NCBI GenBank assembly: GCA_038373865.1
Contig: JAXGGA010002373.1
Coordinates: 60,132 to 124,131 of the forward strand
Reading direction: 5' to 3'
Length of the DNA stretch: 64,000 bases
Source: Uloborus plumipes
Lineage: Eukaryota > Arthropoda > Arachnida > Araneae > Uloboridae
How positions within the stretch are numbered: position 1 is the first letter of the stretch; the number at the start of each line of letters is the position of its first letter. The notes beneath the pieces were generated by a model. It was given only the letters and a program-made list of their open reading frames with translations. It searched no databases and was not told the origin of the DNA. This document shows, in pieces, positions 23,960-34,412 of this stretch. The translations under genes were made by a program, and so were the position numbers.

Positions 23960-24460
23960 TACTATTTTTTCGAATTCACCAAAAACTGAAGCATTTTGCA
24001 TTAAGAATATTAAGATAAATATATAACACAACGTAAATAGTAGTAGATTGGGTAGTTCTATGGTATAATACATGATCATATCAGTTGTTTTATTATAAAA
24101 CATCAACTGAGCTGCAGACTACTAATTTGCAATACAAAAATAGTAATGTCGCCTTTTCTTGTGCTAGCAGTACAAAGCAAAACAAAACAAGAAAACTTTT
24201 AATTAGTGAAATTAATTTAAGAATGACTTAGTAAGCTGAAAATGTTCCGTAATACTAAGAACCAGGCATGAAAGTTTTCCACTTTAACGCGGAAATCCGC
24301 TTTTTTGAAAGCTCTCCGCACTGTTTCTGAGATCGATTCAAATCCGTCGAGAACTCGTGTCAGGAAATGGGAGGGGGGGGGGGCTACAAACCCGACTATA
24401 AATCACTAATTTATCAGTTATTTTCGTACCAATTTTTATTTTGATAAATTCTCTAAAATA

Positions 24461-25265
24461 CAGTGGTGCAAGTGCTGCGCCAATTGCGCCACGCTGCGCC
24501 AAATAAAGAATCTTGCGCCATCCTGCTCCCAAACGCATTTTTTGATTGAAATTGCGTCTGACTGCGCCAAAACGGCCTTTTTTCTAGCGAATATCGCGAA
24601 AAAGTGGCATAACTTCTGCTTTTGTTAACCGTACGTTATGACGGTTGCTATGGCGATATTCTGAACACGTGCGTCGCGAAAAATATTCTCCTTGTCTGAA
24701 ATTTCAATCCTTTTGCATCTTGCAAAAATTTTGATATTTTTCACAATCCAAAATTATTTTGACATATGCTACCTCAGCTTAACTTATTTTATGTTTTATT
24801 TTGAGAAAAAAAAAACTTATTTTTAGAAGCATGTCAACATTTAGCGTTTACGTGGCGGACGAAGCTTCCTATGTTGAAGATTTCAATCCAAATGCATCTT
24901 GCAAACATTTTAATATTTTTGACAATTAACCGTTATTTCGACAACATATACCTTCCATTAGCGTATTTTAGCTTATATTTTGAAAACAAATAATTTATTT
25001 TTTTAGATTTATACACCTATTAATTTTTGCAAGCTTGATTATCCATTGCTTCATTTTTTGGAAAACAATTGAAACAATCAAGCACATAATGTTTAATTAT
25101 GTCTTTGTACTGAAAGACAGTATTTTGATGAGTTGAATTTGTAAAATTATAATTTTTAAAAGCTTAAAATAGAATTTTCCATGCTACTAACAGCAGTGTT
25201 TCCGTTAGGTCATTAAAGTTAAGAATTCCCTGCTCCCAAACCACATTTGGTCACTTGCACCCCTG
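24461..25265. mobile_element. MITE with CAGTGGTGCAAGTG ends carrying the dispersed core module
   Basis: The ends CAGTGGTGCAAGTG and CACTTGCACCCCTG are inverted. The flanks share AAAATA but give no clean 8-bp duplication. Inside are two tandem units of the TTTCAATCCTTTTGCATCTT module (near 24700 and 24880) that also occurs in elements at 28.4/33.3, 52.5 and 56.1 kb. Confidence 0.65.
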
Positions 25266-25987
25266 AAAATATCATTTGTCATGTCTGTGATTATCCAGTG
25301 GTAGATCTTCAAATTGCTTGATATTTTTATAAATGAGTTTCCGCCTGCTACATAAATGAAACTGTCATGTGAAAACTGAGTGTATTTTATGAATTTACAA
25401 TATTCAAAATTCTGAACAAAGTTATTTTTCTGAACATAAATCGGTAATTATGAAAATATTTGATGTTGAAACCCTTGACTTAGTGCGAAATAAATATTTC
25501 CAGAAATGAAAGTAAGATTTTGTTTTTTGGTTATGTACTTTTATATGTACATGAAACATTTTTAAGGCATTTAATAATGTCTGCAACCTCATCTTACATG
25601 GTATATGCGTTCGGTGGCGTCAATTTAGCTCCTGCGAAAAGTTCAGCTTTTTTTGTCAACTGGCACTTTCTTGCCTGAAGAACATTCAAATAAAAACAAC
25701 CAAAATAAAAATAAATTTTTATGAAATCAATTTAAGAATGCCACAGTAAGCTGAAAATATTGTGTAACGCTAAGAATATTAAAACATATGGAGAAAAGTA
25801 TAAAACTACGGAATTTATTATGCATTTAATTCAAAAACTTCAATATGTGCGCCAGCCGAAGCTTCGGCCATTAGTTGGCCGAAGCTTCGGTATTCGGCGC
25901 TTCGGCCAAATGCCGCTTCGTTCCATCTCTAGTTTAAACCGTGGTTTTTACCGTTCTGTCCAAAACCTTGCCAACCCTGGTTACCAC

Positions 25988-27814
25988 CCATAATCCAGGG
26001 CTAAGGCAGAACTGAAGCAAATACCCTCACAGCTCGGTCATGATATCCTGAGACTACACTAACAGCAGATTTAAGATGTCATGGCCGATCTGTGGGGGTT
26101 AGTTAGGATAGCTGAAGCTAGTTATTAGCTGAAAATATAGATAAGCTAAACAAAATTTATTTAATAAATGATGCTAGCATGTAATACCAGTTACTTTTAC
26201 GACATTAGTGGGATTTTAACTACCATGGTCACCACATTTAATCCGGGTCCTACTTGCCAGGGCCAAACTAATACTTTGTCCGTCTCAGGGTTTCTGCTAC
26301 AGTGGCATTTTATGCAAAATGAGAAAATGCTATCTAAATTACGAAAATGAACCGAGGTATTTTCGCCTTTTTGCTCTGATATATTAAGAATAAAAAACAA
26401 TGCACATCATCCGAGGGAGGAAGCCAGCAAGGCAGTATCAAACTTAATCTTTTTATAAATTGCAGCCAACATGTATAAAATACTGTTAAGGCCTACAATG
26501 TACTGTCTTGTATGTATCATTAATGTTTTTAAAAACTTATGCTCTGTTATTGTGTATTACATTATAAGTTTTTCATTTCAGAATTTAAGAAGATAGGTAT
26601 ATATCCGACATTTTAGCATTTTGCTAAAGCTTTTTCTCCAATTTTAAGCTTTTTTGCTAAAGAACTTTTAAGCTTAGCTTAAACCCTGGTCACTTTATTC
26701 CCTTGCACAGAGGGAAAAATTTAAGGAGCACAAATTGGGGGAACGGGAGTAAAAAGTAATCAATGTAAGAAAAATATCACAACTGAGTTTCTGTAACAAT
26801 AAAAAAGAAAAATATATAAAGAAGGGAGGGGGGGTCAGAAATAAAAAAATAAACAACATTAAAAATTTAAAAACAATCAAATTAATGCGTGACTAAAAAA
26901 TTTTCAAAGCGCTTAAAAATATGGCAAAACTTTTTATGAAATGATTGGAGAAAAATATCTGTATAAAAAAGAAATCAGTCTGACAAATAGCTCTTTTATA
27001 TCCATAAAAGTTGTTCTTACATCCACATAGCATTACTGCTTTATTGAAGAAGGGCATCTTTTAAGATGAAGAGTGCGCATTGTGAAGCCTCATGATCGAC
27101 TCCATTTTGCTCAGTCATAGCCTGCAACTGTGTGATGAAAAAACTTATTTTTAATTTGGACTGACAAGAATTATCAACAGGGTTCTTGCCAGAAATGGTG
27201 TAGGGTTGAGGTATCCCTGAGTTTTCCAGGGAAAGGGCTGACAATCTTATTTAAGTAACGAAAAAAAAGGAAAATCTTAGGGTTTAAAAAAAAGGAGACA
27301 AGAAGTTTCGTCGGGAACTAAACCAGGCAACTGTACCGTACACCAACACTGAAATTTTCCAGGACCTGATCAATATGGCAAAGGTATGCCCTCGGCGAGA
27401 TCTTCCAAATAAAAAAATAATTTGTTGGAATCGGACTTTTCACTCAAAAGTTACTTGGGGTGGGGGGGGGGGGGGGCAGTTTTTTTGGACTGTTAAAAAT
27501 TGAACGAAAAAATTGTTCAAATCAAAAAGCCAAATACAGGAATCGAGTGTCCTTGCCAAGGTCTTTTCGACCCAAAAAAAGTTTGTTCTAAAAAGACTTC
27601 AGATATACATAATACACACAGTCGAGACAAATTGACTAAGCCAAAGTGGTTATTATAAATGTGAAGGATATTGACCATTAAATCGGTAAATTTTGTAAAA
27701 GAGGTGGTCATTAACCTAAAATGCTTGTTTTACTAATCACTAGCTAATTGCTTAAAACGTAAAATTTTAGATCTAATGAATGTACAAGACTGTTCTCCGC
27801 GTTTCAATTGAAAG
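25988..27814. other. Non-repetitive stretch between transposon nests
   Basis: No paired transposon ends were found. It has a G run at 27461-27476 and short chance frames. The only piece with possible coding character is the minus-strand frame at 27041-27127. Confidence 0.4.
27041..27127 (-). CDS. Candidate terminal exon of an unidentified gene
   Basis: A good minus-strand 3' splice site (ttttttcatcacacag) at 27128 is followed by 28 codons (LQAMTEQNGVDHEASQCALF then ILKDALLQ) and a stop that overlaps an AATAAA. The composition looks protein-like, unlike the surrounding AT-rich frames, but I do not recognise the family. I could not find upstream exons. It may equally be chance or a relic. Confidence 0.2.
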   Translation of the reverse strand: MQAMTEQNGVDHEASQCALFILKDALLQ

Positions 27815-29179
27815 CAGGGTTCGCCAAAGCTGGCCCAGCCCGAAAAAACCCACCCGGGTTTTTTCTTGTGGGCCCACTTGAAAAAACCTACCATGTCGGT
27901 AAAGTGGTTTTTTTTTTAAATTTATTGTGTATTGAAATATTTATTTCACAAACAAACCAAATATTACAAATATTTTGATCCATACTAAGCCTAGAAATTA
28001 GTATTGATAAATTTAGTTATAATTTTTATTTTGTTATAATATTTAGTCTTGGTCAGTACCTTGTCCATAAATTGTCATCATGCTTTCCTGAAAGTTTATT
28101 AGGTTTTAAAAATAAAACTGCATGTGAATTTCACTTATTCATACCTGCCAACTTGTATGTTTTGACTGTACAATGTACGTTTTTTTGCTCTATTGTACGA
28201 TCGTACGGTAAAGATGTAAAATCGTACGTTTTTTATAGATTTTTCATCATTTCCAATGTTTTTTTTTAATATAACTAAATTTCAGCTACTTGACTTCTTT
28301 CAAATTCATCGTTACATGTGTTAATGCGCGACGGAGAGCCTAAACTTATATCAGCACAGTCATATTTCAACACTGAAAGCGTACTTCGCGGAAAACTGGT
28401 TCGCGTGTTTGAGACCGCAATCCTTTTGCATCGCGCAAATATTTTAATATTTGAGAAAATTTTAGGTTGCATTCAGGGCTGTGCTTAGGGGGTGGCAAAC
28501 TGTGCAATCGCACAGGGCCGCTAAAATATTTTGAAATTTTAGGGCCGCTAAATTATTACAAAAGAAAAAATATTTTTGTGTGCACGTGGAGAAAAAAACT
28601 TTGAAAAAAAAAACTTTTTCCTTCAAACTATTTTTTTAAACTTTCAAAATATCTAAATACAAACTGCTTTTGGCGGTGTGGCCAATTCTTCAATTAGTTT
28701 CTCTGCCAGAGGCAAACTTGTCTTTTGGAATAATTCAGCAAATATAAATCTTATTTTTTATTTCTACTCAGCGATGGGACAGTCTAAAGCGGTATGTTCA
28801 AAATGTTACTATTGAGTCTTTATCTAACACAAGATGGAATGCCCAATAGAAAGTATCAAAGATATTAAATTTCAAATTGGCGCATATTTATGACAAATTA
28901 GTTGAGATATCGGAAATTGCAACGGGGTCAAAATGCAAAACTGAGTTTCAAATTTGTCACTTCTTTATGTATATGGTACGAATTACCTGTTCAAATTTTA
29001 ATTTCGTTAGGAAAGCAAAGCAAAATTCTACTATAAACTTGAATACTGCTGTTCAGGTAACAGAGAAAACCCTTATTTTTTTAGAAAAGTTGAAAAACAC
29101 TGATTTTGAAATTCTCAAGAGCGGATCTAAAATTTTCTCAAGAGAGGGATGATTTTTTTTTAATATTACGAACCCTTTT

Positions 29180-29770
29180 TTACATACCGTGGTTTAGATC
29201 TCTTGATTACAAAATTTCAGTCTTTTAATTCCAAAACATTTCCGGAATTAAACACTGTTAATCTTAATATCATCGAAGTCATCAAAAATTATGGTTTTTG
29301 TATTTCGCTTCTAAACTTCAATATCGAAAAATTGTGGGGAGAGAATTCTCCGGGTTGTGTCCCCTAACTTCTGTCCTCCCTGACTTGAATCCTCTCTTCC
29401 CCTAATATCATCAAAGTCATCTTAAATTACGTTTTTTTAAAAAAAAATTTTTTAATTTATATCGAAAAATCTCGGTGAGAGAACTTTCGGGTTTGTGTCC
29501 CCCAACTTCTTCCCTCCTGACATCATCAGAGATCGTCTAAAAATTGCGATTTTTCTTTTTTGAACTACAATTCAAAAAATGTTTCGGGGAAGACGGAAGA
29601 GTCCAGAACAACATTTATGTCCCAAATGTCATCAAAGACGAACTGCAATTGCCCTCCCCCCCCCCCTTTTTTTTTTGTATTTAATTTCGAAACATTTCCG
29701 GATAGAGGAGCCCTCACCCCAACGAAAACATTGTCGAAGATTGCTTAAAATTCCATATTTTAAGATTAAA
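29180..29770. repeat. Degenerate tandem repeat, period about 120-170 bp
   Basis: Repeated theme: atcatc(g/a)aa(g/c)...tctaaaaatt, a T-run, a tcgaaaaatt or tcgaaacatt string, then gagag...cgggttgtgtcccc or agtcc. Four to five decayed units replace transposase coding sequence in the middle of the hAT element. Chance frames at 29560-29836 arise from them. Confidence 0.5.
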
Positions 29771-30135
29771 TATCGTAACAGTGCCGACGTAGGACCCCTC
29801 AAGGAAGGGATCGTCATTCCTTTGTATCTATCTTAAAATTCTAAAATTGCAGCGAAAGATTTAACTCTCTATCATTGGAAATTAATACTAATGAAATTTC
29901 TTCTCCTCCTGTTAACACTCTTCGTAGAAAGAGTGTTAACAAACACTTTTCTTACAAGTCAATCTTTTATGTACACCTAGAAGCGTTTTCGAAAAAAAAA
30001 AATTCAACAAGAAATTCGGATTTCTTTGCAATACTCCAGCATTAAAAACTTCGGTAGAGCATAATTTAATAACTAATTGCAATAACTTAGAATTAGACGA
30101 TGTGCATGGAACCGATTTATACACAGAGTTAAAAG

Positions 30136-31581
30136 CAAGGTTGGCAAGTTTTTGAAAGTTGGAGGTTTTATCCGGTTTTAACCGTGGTTTTTACCGTCAT
30201 GTCAAAAACCACTTTTTGACATGGTTTTTGACATAAGTATCAAAAACCTAAATTTCTGTGCAAAACATGTTTAAATTTGATATTGATAATCAAAATACAT
30301 TTTCAAATGAATTTGACAATTTCTGATTTTAGACACTGAAGTAAACGTTTGGAGTTTTAAGTTATTAAAATAAAGTGTAATAAGCAATCCTAATCATAAT
30401 TGAAGGGCTCGGGAGTAAATAATGGTAACTAGCATTTTAAAAAATCGAACATATGGCTTTTGAATATGGCTTTATTGCTTCGAGGAATTACTGTAACAGA
30501 TTTTTTTATTTTAAAAATGAAGTGGGTACATTAATTAAGTGCTGTGTGTCTTGGGTATACTTAATAAATTTGTACAGGTGATTTTTTAAAATTTTAATTT
30601 GAAATAATAAATTTTAACTAATAAATAAATGAATGAAATAGTTTGATCAAAAGTATTTAGCAGATTTGTACACTGAGTCCTCATTAATTTTGTTTTGCTT
30701 TTACTCAAAATAAAAAAAAATCACTTGGATGTAGAGATTTTTAGATTAATAAAATAGCTAATTAATAGTTATTAAAACATTTAAACAAAACTACTTTAAA
30801 AACTGGATTTAACTTTTAATACTTTTAACTTTTTTTCATGGCATAACAAGTTAATTTAAAAGAATGAGAATTAATTTTCATTAAATTTATTAATTTAATT
30901 TTTATTAAACTTGACTGATGAGATAACTAATTGATAGTTTTTAAACATTTAAACAAAACTTCTTTAAAAACTGGATGTACGTTTTAATATTTGTAACTTT
31001 TTTCACGGCATAACAAGTTAATTTAAAAGAATGCAAATTAATTTTCATTAAAATTATTAGTTAAATTTTAATTAAACTTAATTGATAAGATAACTAATTG
31101 ATAGTTATTAAAACATTTAAACAAAACTACTCTTAAAATTTGGATTTAAGTTTTAATATTTAACTTTTTTTTTCACTCCATAACAAGTTAATTTAAAAGA
31201 ATATGAATTAATTTTCATTAAATTTATTAATTTAATTTTTATTAAACTTGATTGATAAGATAACTAATTGATAGTTATAAAAACATTTAAACAAAACTAC
31301 TTTAAAAGCTGGATTTGAGTTTTAATATTTAACTTTTTCCACGGCAAAACAAGTTAGTTTAAAAGAATGAGAAATAATTTTCATTAAATTTATTAATTTA
31401 ATATTTATTAAACTTGATTGATAAGATGCATAAATTTTATGTAATATTTTTCGGGATGAGAAACCTTATATGCTTATAAAAAATCTCAATAACCACTGTA
31501 TTTGTGTTTTAGACAGGTTTTTGACAGGTTTTCGACGTGTCATGTCAAAAACTGGTTTTTGACGTCAAAAACCCAACCCTG
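30136..31581. mobile_element. hAT-like MITE, CAGGGTTGG family, inserted in the transposase relic
   Basis: The ends CAAGGTTGGCAAGTTTTTG and gacgtcaaaaacccaaccctg are flanked by a perfect 8-bp duplication GTTAAAAG (30128-30135 and 31582-31589). Subterminal tttttgacatgg/catgtcaaaaac strings are inverted. It splits the hAT transposase relic, so it is younger than that element. Confidence 0.9.
30745..31430. repeat. Four tandem units of about 165-175 bp
   Basis: Each unit has aactaattgatagttatta, then aaacatttaaacaaaactac, then ggcataacaagttaattt, then attttcattaaatttattaa. Units start near 30755, 30920, 31085 and 31257. They are about 85-95 percent alike by eye and lie inside the MITE at 30136-31581. 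Confidence 0.8.
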
Positions 31582-31918
31582 GTTAAAAGTTTTTATTAAT
31601 TTTCACTCCAGATAAACTTTAATTTCAACCACTTTATATTTGTTTGAAAGCAGTTTCCAAAATGTTTTACTAAATTTCGTTATTGATTTACGAATTTTCT
31701 AACTATTTCAGCTACAGTTGTCTCGGCAGAACCTTCATTCTCAAAGCTAAAATAAATTAAAAACGTATTTAAGATCTATTATGACTAATGCGCTAGCACT
31801 AATATCGATTGAAAATAATTTTTGTATTTCTTTAGATTTTTCAAACTTAACTGATGAATTTGCTGCTCAAAAAGCTAGAAAAATTATTCCTCATTAAATT
31901 GCTTATTTTATTTATTTA

Positions 31919-32697
31919 CTAGCTGACCCGGCGAACTCTGTTCCGCCTTAAAGGCAATAAATAAGAAAATTTTTGAATTTATTAAGTTTTTATTATTAGG
32001 AAATACAAAAAAAAGTACCTACATTAATCATTCATTATTGTTTCTGTATTTTAGTACATAGGTTGCTCTTCACTTAAGTACTTTGTGATACACAACATTT
32101 TTTATTTTATTATCAGGAGCAAAAACAAACAACGCAGATGGTCTTCCTGCGCATGAACATGCCACATATAATTGACCATGGGAAGAAAAGTGATGTTTTA
32201 TATTCAAACCACAAACTTTTTAGAATTGGCCTTGTGATTTGTTGATGATCATGACAAAGACGGATCTGAAATTTAAGTCTTTTAAATTCAAACGGCATAT
32301 CGGTGGGGATCATCGGGATCCTCGGAATGAGCAATCGCTTCTGACAGCTTATCACATATAAATTTCAAGAGAAGCAACTCATTTGTTTGTAATTTATTTC
32401 ACAAAAAAGTCAAATAACACTCAACGCACAGCTAACTTAAAACCTGTTTACCGCGCTCCGGAAGCTGACAGAACGTGTGCTTTATGTCGCTCAGCCAAGA
32501 GGAGTCAAAAAACGCTTCGTAAAAAGGCGAAGTCAATAAGACATTTTTTCTATTTATGTAACTGACACACATAAATTATAGCCTATGTCCGTCTCCTGGC
32601 TCTAAGCTACCTTCCCACCAATTTTTAGCCATATCGGTACAGCCGTTCTTGAGTTATAAATAGTGTAACTAACACAGCTCTCTTTTATATATATAGA
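31919..32697 (-). mobile_element. Helitron fragment with helicase C-terminal relic
   Basis: On the minus strand it begins TCTATATATATAAAAGAGAG and ends GGCGAACAG... GGGTCAGCTAG followed by T, giving TC and CTAG Helitron ends. A minus-strand frame at 32113-32355 contains IPRIPMIPTDMPFEFKRLKF followed, in shifting frames, by strings matching the end of the Pif1-type helicase of Helitrons (the HGQLY and FAPDNK region). The rep/helicase is otherwise missing, so the copy is non-autonomous and broken. Confidence 0.8.
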
Positions 32698-34412
32698 TTG
32701 ATGTCTAGATTATTCTTTTTTCTAAATAAATGTTTGTTTTTGGTAAATTTTGGTTGTGTCTGTGTCTTCTTTTTCTTTCTTTTTATTTTTAATTCACATA
32801 ATACAGTAATTTATAGTGAAATGTCAAAATAATTTCCGGTTTTTATGTGTTGGGATTGGTGCATGTTGCGGTGTGTAATAATTTAAATGTATTATGTTTT
32901 ATGAGAGAGGGGAAATAAATAAATAAAAAAATGTTTATTTCTCGACTATTAAAGCAAATTTCGCACAGGGCCGCTAAAACTCCAAGCACGCCCCTGGTTG
33001 CATTCACACATGCCACGTTAGGTTATCATATTTAATTATTTATTTCAATAGATTATAAATTTTTTCTTCCCCATTTTACACGCTTACATTTTACTCGCGA
33101 TTCTCATAAAATCTCTTTTGTTTGACATTTTAATACACAATCTTTTCAGTGTTTCAATATTTTCGATGATTGAAGTTATTTTGACACATTGCTATCTTAG
33201 CTTAACTTATTGTATTTTTATTTATTTTGATAATTACTAAATAAATTTATTTTAAAAAAGTATATATCGTCGACGAAAAATTGCTTCATGTGTTAAGATT
33301 TCAACCCTTTTGCAACTTGAAAGTATTTTAATATTTTTGACAATTAGAAGTTATTTTAACATGGCTACCGAATACCACTTTACTTTAATACATTTATTTT
33401 TTATTATTCATGTTTTTTTTTTCTTACCCCAACATGCTTATATTCAAAACATACTCCACAGAAAATTGCATAACTGAAATGAATTAATTCACTTGAAAAT
33501 CTAAAAGAAAGTTTAAATGTTAGTTACAATAAAAGATAACTACTGAAAAGTGAGTGATATAGTTGCAGTAACTTATTTAATGTCTTATTTTCATCAAGAA
33601 ATAGGTTATTGTCTTAGCACGGTTTCAAAGGGAAAATTGTAAGATTTTCTGAGTAGACATGTTGGCAGGTATTCTTATTTTTTTTTTTTTTTTACATACT
33701 TAAAAAGATCAAAAAAAGTAATAATTATTTCAATTTAGAAATTCAATTCAGCATCAATTTAAAATATATCAATTTAAAAAAGTCAATATTACTATGCTTT
33801 TTCTAAATTTGTTAAAGAAGTTTTTTTAAGGAGGTCACAGCGATGTCTCTGAAGGGCTGCCCTGATTCTATGAAATGTAAAAGCAGGTGTACAATGTTTG
33901 AATAGAGAATGGTATTAAAATAATTCTTGAAAAAACCCCAAAAGCCCGGGTTTTGTATCAAAAACCTAGGCAAGCTGAGCTTTTTCAAAAAAACCAGTTT
34001 TTTTTAAACCCTGATTGAAAGAGAATCGAATGTACTAGAAAATATTCATTACTCACATCTCTATGTCGCTTGATGGAAAATAAATAGTTTTTGTACTTAA
34101 AGTTTTCAACTGGCTTTGAAAAAAAGAAGAAAAATGCACTTACAAAAATATATTTAATTTTGTCTGGGGAATTTTCATGTCATAACAATACAAGGTATTC
34201 AGAATTTAGAGAAAGAAAAAATCCTAAAAGCTTTAAAAATGCTCTGATAAAAGCTACATCTGTGCCACATATCTCTGTTGAATTTTATTGCTTTCCGAAA
34301 AATTAAAAATCTCTTGTTTTTAAGGAATTGTTTTACATACTTACATTGTGTAATTTGTTACATTAATAAAACATACATATTAAAAGTAACTTTTAAATTG
34401 TTTACTTTACAG

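Larger units (their letters stand above)
23376..25931. mobile_element. 2.56-kb hAT-like element with GAAGCTTCGGCC repeats
   Basis: The ends TAGAGATGGAACGAAGC and GCTTCGTTCCATCTCTA are flanked by a perfect 8-bp duplication GTTTAAAC (23368-23375 and 25932-25939). Both ends carry several GAAGCTTCGGCC palindromic motifs. It is inserted near the right end of the CAGGGTTGG element and itself contains two smaller insertions. A stretch near 24220-24260 (ttaagaatgacttagtaagc) is repeated near 25730-25760, flanking them. Confidence 0.9.
21938..25979. mobile_element. hAT-like element with CAGGGTTGG ends, abutting the first
   Basis: The left end CAGGGTTGGGGTTTTAGACA and right end tgtccaaaaccttgccaaccctg are flanked by GTTACCAC at 21930-21937 and 25980-25987. 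The left duplication is the same 8 bp that closes the element at 11077-21929. The terminal string (CAGGGTTGG ... AAAACC) recurs at 30136-31581 and 57395-58353, defining a dispersed family. It contains a MITE at 22437, a 2.56-kb hAT-like element at 23376, and no transposase. Confidence 0.85.
28830..31912 (+). pseudogene. hAT transposase relic, ZMYM1/DUF4371-like
   Basis: Remnants in order on the plus strand: a TRWNA-like start near 28830, a continuous 91-codon piece at 28877-29152 including INLNTAVQVTEKTLIFLEKL, a piece near 30060-30135 (NCNNLELDDVHGTDLYTELK), and after the MITE insertion the hAT C-terminal dimerisation block near 31708-31905 (LTISATVVSAEPSFSKLK, then, after a stop and frameshift, IENNFCISLDF and TDEFAAQKARK). 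This order is that of ZMYM1-type hAT proteins. Stops, frameshifts and the MITE insertion make it clearly dead. Confidence 0.82.
28474..32996 (+). mobile_element. hAT element with decayed transposase, 4.5 kb
   Basis: The ends CAGGGCTGTGCTTAGGGGG and ccaagcacgcccctg are flanked by a perfect 8-bp duplication GTTGCATT (28466-28473 and 32997-33004). Subterminal CGCACAGGGCCGCTAAAA repeats are seen at both ends. This is the only hAT-type element of the window in which transposase remnants are visible, so it may represent a source of hAT activity. It carries a MITE (30136-31581) and a Helitron fragment (31919-32697). Confidence 0.9.
28142..33671. mobile_element. Element with ACCTGCCAAC ends (MITE interrupted by a hAT element)
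   Basis: ATACCTGCCAACTTGT on the left and, inverted, ATACCTGCCAACATGT on the right. The flanks (CTTATTC and CTTATTT) are only a weak duplication. Its own sequence carries tandem copies of the CAATCCTTTTGCATC module on either side of the hAT insertion (near 28418 and 33300). A fragment of the same family lies at 7280-7380. Confidence 0.65.
27815..34013. mobile_element. hAT-like element, 6.2 kb including insertions
   Basis: The ends CAGGGTTCGCCAAAGC and aaaaccagttttttttaaaccctg are flanked by a perfect 8-bp duplication ATTGAAAG (27807-27814 and 34014-34021). Subterminal cccgggtttttt/aaaagcccgggtttt inversions support the pairing. It ends only 0.4 kb before the brm exon at 34413 and carries several nested elements. 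Confidence 0.87.
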
